DNA of 5,509 nucleotides, taken from Rhodospirillaceae bacterium (lineage in GTDB: Bacteria > Pseudomonadota > Alphaproteobacteria > UBA11136). Of this stretch, positions 1 through 4,407 are shown piece by piece; the stretch's first letter is position 1, and every line of letters begins with the position of its first letter. The notes under the pieces were generated by a model. The model was given only the letters and a program-made list of their open reading frames with translations. It searched no databases and was not told the DNA's origin. Made by a program: the position numbers and the translations under genes. The stretch is from assembly GCA_018663165.1 (NCBI GenBank), contig JABJES010000263.1, forward strand, positions 1-5,509. Direction: 5' to 3'.

Positions 1-250
1 ATTCGGGTGAGGTATGGAGATACATCGGCCGATCATCACCGCCGAAAGGGTCTTCCAACTTTGTCGCAAAAGCCTTGAGATGGGGTTCCAGACCGGGGGA
101 AACCTGCAACGCCGGGGTCTCGACTTCGACAAAATCGCGGCTGGCAAAAAAGTCCCGAAGAACAGCCATCAACGCCCCTCGTCGACGCAAATTCTCCCGC
201 CGCGCCGCCAGAGCCTCCCCCGACCACCATTTTTTCCGCCCACCGCCCAT
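1..250 (-). CDS. epmA: EF-P--(R)-beta-lysine ligase EpmA (GenX/PoxA family), N-terminal part, cut by window edge
   Basis: EpmA is a stand-alone paralogue of the class II lysyl-tRNA synthetase catalytic core. It activates beta-lysine with ATP and joins it to a conserved lysine of elongation factor P in the cytoplasm. The reverse strand from 250 encodes 83 residues with no stop before the edge. It begins MGGGRKKWWSGEAL, then has a helix leading to FFASRDFVEVETPALQ (about residues 34-49), the class II motif 1 region ending in the invariant proline. LHTSPE (78-83) matches the start of the block that reads MTSPEYHMKRLL in E. coli EpmA. As in that family there is no N-terminal anticodon-binding domain. 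The family is usually about 325-360 residues, so roughly three quarters lies outside. ATG at 250 is chosen because AGGGGAAAG sits just upstream; the in-frame GTG at 253 is an alternative and a TAG at 262-260 closes the frame. It is divergent from epmB. The identity is firm; motifs 2 and 3 are not visible. Confidence 0.9.
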   Translation of the reverse strand, partial: MGGGRKKWWSGEALAARRENLRRRGALMAVLRDFFASRDFVEVETPALQVSPGLEPHLKAFATKLEDPFGGDDRPMYLHTSPE

Positions 251-265
251 CACTTTCCCCTATTG

Positions 266-271
266 ATTATA
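266..271 (-). promoter_or_regulatory. candidate -10 element for epmA in the divergent intergenic region
   Basis: Read on the minus strand, 271-266 is a perfect TATAAT. It lies 15 bases before the epmA ATG, so any transcript would have a very short leader. The best -35 candidate is TTGCCT (296-291), four of six matches, but the spacer is 19 bases, longer than ideal. The 49 bp gap must also hold the epmB start signals. On the plus strand the same AT-rich patch gives TATACA (268-273) with no convincing -35. This is a consensus match only. Confidence 0.35.
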
Positions 272-299
272 CAGACTGTAAGCAGACCACAGGCAACGG

Positions 300-1418
300 A
301 TGGAGACCATGACTTATCCCCGAAAGAAAGACGGAAAATCCCTAAAATCCCTTGCCGACCTCGCCCAAGCGGGGCTTATCGGGAGGGCAGAGATCGACCC
401 GTTGAACACAGCAGCGGAAAACTTTCCAATTGTCATTCCCCCCGGCCTTCAGGCCCGGCTGGCGGCAGAAACCCCAACCGGCCCCCTGCACCGCCAATTC
501 ATCCCCTCAGCCGACGAGAGCGTCACAGGCTTGGGCGAAAGCCCGGACCCCATCGGCGACCAGGCATTTTCGCCGGTCAAAGGGATTATCCACCGCTATC
601 CCGACCGGGTTCTGCTCACCCCCCTGACGCTCTGTCCTGTCCATTGCCGCTATTGCTTTCGCCGCGACAGTGTTGGCTCACCGACCGACGCGATGGACGG
701 CACAACCGATCCGGCGGCACTGACGGGACAGGAGATGGACACTGCGTTCGCCTATATCCGCGACAACCCATCGGTCTGGGAAGTCATTCTGTCGGGCGGA
801 GACCCACTGATGCTCTCTGCGCGGCGTCTCGGCGATATTCTGGAGACACTGGCCGCCATCCCCCATGTCGCCGTGGTCCGGATTCACAGCCGTATTCCGG
901 TGATCACGCCGGAACGGCTCACAGAAGAAATAATCGACCTTCTGGGGAACCGGGAATTCCCGGCCATCTATATGATTTTACACCTTAATCATGCCGATGA
1001 ACTGACAGACGAGAGCCTCGAAATCTGCCGCAAGCTCACCGCCGCCGGGATTGTGCTTCTTGGCCAAACAGTCTTACTGAAGGGCGTCAACAACGATCCC
1101 GACATCCTGGCCGATCTTTTCCGCCAGATGGTGAAAAACCGCATCAAGCCCTATTATCTTCATCATTGCGACATGGCGCAGGGAACCGGGCATTTCCGCA
1201 CCACCATTGCCGAAGGACAAAACCTGATGCGGGCTCTGCGCGGTCGCCTGTCAGGGCTGTGCCAGCCAACTTATGTGCTCGACATTCCCGGCGGCCACGG
1301 CAAAGTGCCGCTCACCCCCGATTATCTGCACCAAACCGGTGAGGATGAGGGCCTGCTGGTAGAAGATTACCAGGGCGGATTTCATGCTTATCCTCCCTCT
1401 GGGCCTCCAGCGCCCTGA
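300..1418 (+). CDS. epmB: Lysine 2,3-aminomutase family radical SAM protein, probable EF-P beta-lysylation protein EpmB
   Basis: The family moves the alpha-amino group of L-lysine to the beta carbon using a [4Fe-4S] cluster, S-adenosylmethionine and PLP. EpmB supplies beta-lysine for EF-P modification. The 372-residue product shows the radical SAM motif CPVHCRYC (Cys112, Cys116, Cys119), the SAM-contacting SGGDPL (165-170), RIHSRIP (194-200), GQTVLLKGVN (255-264), YYLHHCD (285-291) and DIPGGHGK (328-335), where Lys335 should form the PLP Schiff base. Asp291 and Asp328 fall where clostridial aminomutase has its two lysine-binding aspartates (Asp293 and Asp330). It is longer than E. coli EpmB (342) and shorter than clostridial KamA (about 416). 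ATG at 300 has AGG (291-293) six bases upstream; ATG at 309 (MTYPRKK) is an alternative, preceded by GGAG at a tight three-base spacing. The context with divergent epmA and downstream efp favours EpmB over a catabolic aminomutase. The exact stereochemistry of the product cannot be read from sequence. Confidence 0.88.
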   Translation: METMTYPRKKDGKSLKSLADLAQAGLIGRAEIDPLNTAAENFPIVIPPGLQARLAAETPTGPLHRQFIPSADESVTGLGESPDPIGDQAFSPVKGIIHRYPDRVLLTPLTLCPVHCRYCFRRDSVGSPTDAMDGTTDPAALTGQEMDTAFAYIRDNPSVWEVILSGGDPLMLSARRLGDILETLAAIPHVAVVRIHSRIPVITPERLTEEIIDLLGNREFPAIYMILHLNHADELTDESLEICRKLTAAGIVLLGQTVLLKGVNNDPDILADLFRQMVKNRIKPYYLHHCDMAQGTGHFRTTIAEGQNLMRALRGRLSGLCQPTYVLDIPGGHGKVPLTPDYLHQTGEDEGLLVEDYQGGFHAYPPSGPPAP

Positions 1419-1459
1419 AACCGCCCCTAAAGCCGACATTATAGAGTACACCGCCCGCA

Positions 1460-1488
1460 TTGCCTCTCTCGGGCCGGAGTGCTAGCTT
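1460..1488 (+). promoter_or_regulatory. candidate sigma-70-type promoter for efp
   Basis: The 114 bp gap between epmB and efp contains TTGCCT (1460-1465), a 17-base spacer and TAGCTT (1483-1488) preceded by TG plus one base (1480-1482), an extended -10 pattern. The -35 matches four of six consensus positions and the -10 only three of six, so the case rests on spacing and the TG. It would give efp its own transcript with a leader of about 40 bases. No terminator is apparent in the same gap, so read-through from epmB is equally possible. Confidence 0.28.
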
Positions 1489-1532
1489 CGCGCGCTCAAC
1501 TCGACCCCAACCCCTGACTAAAGATCCGCCCG

Positions 1533-2099
1533 ATGAAAATTCAAGCCAACACCATCCGTTCCGGCAATATTCTCGAACATCTGGGAAAGCAATGGGTGGT
1601 GATTAACATCCAGCTTATTCAGCCCGGCAAGGGAAGCGCCTTTATCGCCGTTGAAATGCGGGATATCGCCACCGGCATCAAATCCAACGAACGCTGGCGC
1701 ACTGCCGATTCCGTTGAACGTCTGATGGTGGACGAGAGGGAATGCACCTTTCTTTTTGCCGATGATGACAATATTACCTTCATGGACAGTGAAACTTTTG
1801 AGCAATTCGCCCTGTCAAAGGACCTTCTCGGCGAGTCTGTCGGCTTTCTCCAGGACAGCATGGTGGTCAACGTTGATTTCATCGAGGGCAAGCCGGTTTC
1901 CGCCGCCCTGCCCGCCACCGTCATCATGGAAATCGTCGAGGCCGATCCCGTCGTCAAGGGACAGACGGCGTCTTCCTCCTATAAGCCCGCCAAACTTGAA
2001 AACGGCATGAAAGTCATGGTGCCACCACATATCGACGTTGGCACCCGCGTTGTCGTCAATACAGAGGACTGTTCCTACGTCGAACGGGCCAAAAATTAA
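1533..2099 (+). CDS. efp: Elongation factor P
   Basis: EF-P binds between the ribosomal P and E sites and promotes peptide-bond formation when ribosomes stall on consecutive prolines. The 188-residue product has the family's usual length and three beta-barrel domains: an N-terminal KOW-like domain (about 1-64), a central OB domain (65-128) and a C-terminal OB domain (129-186). The loop QPGKGSAF places Lys33 at the tip, equivalent to the Lys34 of E. coli EF-P that EpmA modifies. The C-terminal signature is clear: KGQTASSSYKPAKLENG (142-158) followed by VMVPPHIDVG. The PGKG loop, rather than a loop with arginine at the tip, fits the epmA and epmB genes beside it. ATG at 1533 is preceded only by a weak purine stretch (AAAGA), but the first residues, MKIQANTIRSGN, align with the family. 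It lies 114 bp after epmB and 45 bp before the phosphatase gene, on the same strand. No epmC-like hydroxylase gene is visible in the window. Confidence 0.97.
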   Translation: MKIQANTIRSGNILEHLGKQWVVINIQLIQPGKGSAFIAVEMRDIATGIKSNERWRTADSVERLMVDERECTFLFADDDNITFMDSETFEQFALSKDLLGESVGFLQDSMVVNVDFIEGKPVSAALPATVIMEIVEADPVVKGQTASSSYKPAKLENGMKVMVPPHIDVGTRVVVNTEDCSYVERAKN

Positions 2100-2105
2100 A
2101 ACTGC

Positions 2106-2128
2106 AAAACTGAAACCATAAAACTGAA
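2106..2128 (+). repeat. short direct repeat AAAACTGAA between efp and suhB-like gene
   Basis: The nine bases AAAACTGAA occur at 2106-2114 and again at 2120-2128, a 14-base period, in the 45 bp gap right after the efp stop. The surrounding sequence is A-rich and unstructured. It may be chance or slippage. No function is evident. Confidence 0.45.
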
Positions 2129-2144
2129 CGCCCGGAACCAATAG

Positions 2145-2963
2145 ATGCAACACCGCTCGCCTATCATTAATGTCATGACCAGCGCCGCGCGCAAGGCGTC
2201 CCGCCGCCTTTTGCGTGATTTCGGAGAAGTCGAAAATCTTCAGGTGTCAAAGAAAGGCCCGGCAGATTTCGTCTCCAACGCAGATATCAAGGCCGAAGAG
2301 ACCCTGCGCCGGGAACTGGAAAAAGCCCGCCCGGATTTTGGCTTTCTTTTGGAAGAAGGCGGAATTGTTGAGGGCAAGGACAAAGACAACCGCTGGATCA
2401 TTGATCCTCTCGACGGCACCCTCAATTTTCTCCATGGCATTCCCCATTTTTCCATTTCCATCGCCCATGAATGCCGGGGCCGGCTTCTCGCCGGAATCAT
2501 CTATGACCCGGTGCGCGATGAAATGTTCATGGCTGAGCGCGGCATCGGGGCCTTTGTCAACGACCGGCGGTTGCGGGTTTCGGCCCGCAACAAGCTCGAC
2601 GAGGCGGTGCTCGCCACGGGCATTCCCTTTCTCGGCCGTAAGCATCATCCGGCAACCCTCAATATGCTCGAATCCGTCATGACGAATACGGCTGGAATCC
2701 GCCGCTTCGGCTCGGCTGCCCTCGACCTTGCCTATGTCGCCGCCGGTCGATACGAGGGATTCTGGGAATCGGATCTAAAGCCTTGGGATATCGCCGCCGG
2801 TCTGGTCATTGTCATGGAAGCTGGCGGGCTTGTCACCGAATTGACAGGTGGACCGGACATTCTGGCGACAGGCAACGTTCTGGCCACCAACGATGTCCTT
2901 CACGAGCCCATCACCAAATTGCTGCGAACGGCCATCAAAGAAAACAAAAACAGCCCATCTTGA
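2145..2963 (+). CDS. suhB: SuhB-type inositol-1-monophosphatase family protein
   Basis: Members are Mg2+-dependent, Li+-sensitive phosphatases that hydrolyse inositol monophosphates and related sugar phosphates. E. coli SuhB also works in ribosomal RNA antitermination, a role that cannot be assumed here. The 272-residue product (E. coli SuhB is 267) shows GPADFVSNAD (38-47), the metal-ligand glutamates in LLEEGG (68-73), motif A WIIDPLDGTLNF (84-95) with Asp87 and Asp90 as metal ligands and Gly91-Thr92, and motif B WDIAAG (214-219) with Asp215, followed by MEAGG (224-228). All key catalytic positions are present. ATG at 2145 has GGAA seven bases upstream, and the block from SPIINVM onward resembles alphaproteobacterial homologues, so I prefer it to ATG 2175. 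It follows efp by 45 bp and is probably co-transcribed with it. The true substrate is unknown; fructose-1,6-bisphosphatase or PAP phosphatase activity in this superfamily is less likely given the motif spacing. Confidence 0.92.
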   Translation: MQHRSPIINVMTSAARKASRRLLRDFGEVENLQVSKKGPADFVSNADIKAEETLRRELEKARPDFGFLLEEGGIVEGKDKDNRWIIDPLDGTLNFLHGIPHFSISIAHECRGRLLAGIIYDPVRDEMFMAERGIGAFVNDRRLRVSARNKLDEAVLATGIPFLGRKHHPATLNMLESVMTNTAGIRRFGSAALDLAYVAAGRYEGFWESDLKPWDIAAGLVIVMEAGGLVTELTGGPDILATGNVLATNDVLHEPITKLLRTAIKENKNSPS

Positions 2964-2994
2964 GAGATGGCGGGGGGAAATTCTGCCACTCTCA
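2961..2994 (+). terminator. imperfect inverted repeat at the suhB-like stop, possible terminator
   Basis: TGAGAG (2961-2966) and TGGC (2968-2971), split by one bulged A, pair with GCCA and CTCTCA (2985-2994) across a 13-base loop containing a run of six G. The TGA stop codon forms the base of the stem. A competing smaller hairpin, CCATCT-TGAG-AGATGG (2955-2970), overlaps it. No T-run follows, so it is not a classic Rho-independent terminator. The gap from here to 3113 is the longest non-coding stretch in the window (150 bp); it also holds a weak promoter match, TTGTCC (3015-3020) then 18 bases then TATTGT (3039-3044). Confidence 0.25.
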
Positions 2995-3113
2995 TGCCAG
3001 AGCTGCCTAAACGGTTGTCCGGATGATACGCCTTGGGCTATTGTTTTTCCCAACTTCGTGAAATCTGTTTTGCTCATTCACAAGCTAAACACGATATGAA
3101 AGACGATAGGCAC

Positions 3114-4346
3114 ATGCCCTTTTACCGGCGCCCGGAAATTAGGACCACTATTTCGATGAGTGGCTTCCGCCTCCCCCTCTACCTTGCCCTGACAATGATT
3201 GCGTCAGGCCCGGCGGCTTTTGCCCAAGCGGAAGAAACCGTTTACATCGGCGGCTCCGGCCAGGCGGCCGTCGAGATTAATCTCGATTCCCTGGATGCGC
3301 CCTATGCCCCCCCGATCGGAGCGGCAAGCAGCGTCGGTTTGTCCTTTAGTAATCGTTTTAGCGGCCCGCAATTGCTGATGCCCAACTCACTGGTATTACC
3401 AGGCGAGCCGGTTACCCTGACCCCGCCGGGAACGGTGAGAACCGCTGAAAAGAAAAAAACAGCCCCCAAACCCTCGCCAAAACTGACCGGCCTTACCCTG
3501 ATCAAGCCGCCGCTTGCGGCCCCGACACCCTCACCTGTTGAAACGGCGGAAATAGCGCCGACCAGAGCACCAGAGCCGCCGCCGCTCGCCGAAATCGAAG
3601 AAATAATTGAGGCCGAAGAGATCCTCGCGCCCGAGCCACCACCGGCTGCCCCCGAAATCGAGGAAATTGAAGTCGTCGAAGAGCCTGTCCCGCCACCGCC
3701 ACCCGCCGAAATGGTTGAGGTCGAAACGGTTGAGGTCATGGAAGAAACAGTGACCGAGGACGTTGTTGTCGAAGAGCCTGTCGCACCGCCGCCGCCCGCC
3801 GAGGCCTTCGTTGCAGAGCTCGACTCCGCCGAAACCATGAAAGCGCCGCCGCCGCCGCCGACCGGGATTGAGGAAATGACCGAGGAAACGACAATTGTCG
3901 AAGAGTCCATGGCGCCTGTTCCCATGGCTCCGCCGCCTCTGCCCGTAATCGAGGATGTGGTCGAGGAAACAGTGCAGACGGAGATTGCCACCCTTCCCCC
4001 CGCCCCAAAAGCGACAACTAGCGCGGCCCCGGCTTCCGGCCAGGTGATGATTGTTTTTGAGCAGGATTCGGCAGTCCTTGATGATTCTGCCAAGACCCAA
4101 ATTCGCCTTATAGAGCAAAACCTGACCGCCAATGACAGTTTACGGCTGCAACTGGTCGCCTTCGCAACAGGGAGCGAAGACAATCCCAGCCGCGCCCGAC
4201 GGCTTTCTCTTTCCCGAGCCCTGGCCATTCGTTCATTCCTGGTGGAAAACGGCATAAAAAGTACCCGTATGGACGTCCGCGCACTGGGCAATAAGATAGA
4301 AGGCAGCCCCGGAGACCGCGTTGATCTCGTTCTTATTGAGAGATAA
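3114..4346 (+). CDS. Secreted Pro/Glu-rich protein with C-terminal OmpA-like domain
   Basis: This is a predicted periplasmic or envelope protein; its function is not recognised. With ATG 3114 it has 410 residues. A hydrophobic segment LPLYLALTMIASG (20-32) followed by PAAFA and QAEE (33-41) is a signal peptide with probable cleavage after Ala37. No lipobox cysteine is seen. Residues 38-110 hold a small region starting with YIGGSG. Residues 110-310 form a low-complexity linker alternating proline runs with acidic segments such as EIEEIEVVEE. Residues 311-410 resemble an OmpA_C domain: VMIVFEQDSAVLD, then RRLSLSRALAIRSFL, then VRALG and DRVDLVL. Arg368 matches the conserved ligand-binding arginine, but the usual GHTD/GYTD motif reads FATG (350-353). 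The start is uncertain: ATG 3096 and ATG 3156 are possible, and 3156 would give a compact 23-residue signal peptide. AGG lies only three bases before 3114 and eleven before 3156. It is 61 bp upstream of an ExbB/MotA-like gene, suggesting they work together. TonB-like and TolA-like spacer proteins are the nearest functional analogies, by composition only. Confidence 0.8.
   Translation: MPFYRRPEIRTTISMSGFRLPLYLALTMIASGPAAFAQAEETVYIGGSGQAAVEINLDSLDAPYAPPIGAASSVGLSFSNRFSGPQLLMPNSLVLPGEPVTLTPPGTVRTAEKKKTAPKPSPKLTGLTLIKPPLAAPTPSPVETAEIAPTRAPEPPPLAEIEEIIEAEEILAPEPPPAAPEIEEIEVVEEPVPPPPPAEMVEVETVEVMEETVTEDVVVEEPVAPPPPAEAFVAELDSAETMKAPPPPPTGIEEMTEETTIVEESMAPVPMAPPPLPVIEDVVEETVQTEIATLPPAPKATTSAAPASGQVMIVFEQDSAVLDDSAKTQIRLIEQNLTANDSLRLQLVAFATGSEDNPSRARRLSLSRALAIRSFLVENGIKSTRMDVRALGNKIEGSPGDRVDLVLIER
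3675..3905 (+). repeat. degenerate internal repeats in the Pro/Glu-rich linker
   Basis: GTCGAAGAGCCTGTC occurs at 3675-3689 and 3768-3782, in each case running into a proline run and then Ala-Glu (VEEPVPPPPPAE and VEEPVAPPPPAE). A third, partial copy, GTCGAAGAG, starts at 3897. The spacings are 93 and 129 bases, both multiples of three, so the reading frame is kept. Synonymous differences within the proline runs (CCA, CCG and CCC mixed) show the copies are not recent. This suggests the linker grew by in-frame duplication. Confidence 0.6.
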
Positions 4347-4356
4347 GACGGTTGCC

Positions 4357-4381
4357 CCTGGCACCAAGACCGGGTGCCGGG
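4357..4381 (+). promoter_or_regulatory. 9-bp hairpin between the OmpA-like and ExbB-like genes
   Basis: CCTGGCACC (4357-4365) pairs with GGTGCCGGG (4373-4381), eight Watson-Crick pairs and one G-T, around the seven-base loop AAGACCG. It starts ten bases after the upstream stop codon and ends 16 bases before the AGGGGA ribosome-binding site (4398-4403) of the next gene. There is no following T-run, so it is more likely a transcript-stability or differential-expression element, or a weak or Rho-assisted terminator, than a strong intrinsic terminator. Its role is inferred. Confidence 0.45.
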
Positions 4382-4407
4382 TCACCTCCAGCTAATCAGG
4401 GGAACCC

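Noticed and set aside
14..988. 324-codon open frame on the plus strand overlapping epmA and epmB
   Set aside because: It runs antisense to epmA and out of frame through the motif-bearing part of epmB. Its product is rich in Pro, Arg and Ser with no recognisable motif, typical of a shadow frame in GC-rich DNA.
1419..1532. Rho-independent terminator after epmB
   Set aside because: The gap shows only a four-base GGGC/GCCC pairing at the end of the gene and no T-run, so I see no terminator.
3033..3113. Upstream extension of the OmpA-like protein to a TTG start at 3033
   Set aside because: It would add a cysteine-containing stretch before the signal peptide, has no ribosome-binding site, and would bury the hydrophobic export segment about 60 residues in.
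3840..3862. GCC/CCG triplet run as a possible microsatellite or regulatory tract
   Set aside because: It simply encodes the Pro5 run of the linker; one short in-frame run is not evidence of phase variation, because a triplet change would not shift the frame.
3302..4291. 329-codon open frame on the minus strand opposite the OmpA-like gene
   Set aside because: Its Ser/Gly/Thr/Ala-rich product is the antisense reading of the Pro/Glu repeats, which happen to give no stop codons. The plus strand has a signal peptide and an OmpA-like domain; the minus strand has neither, and no ribosome-binding site was seen.
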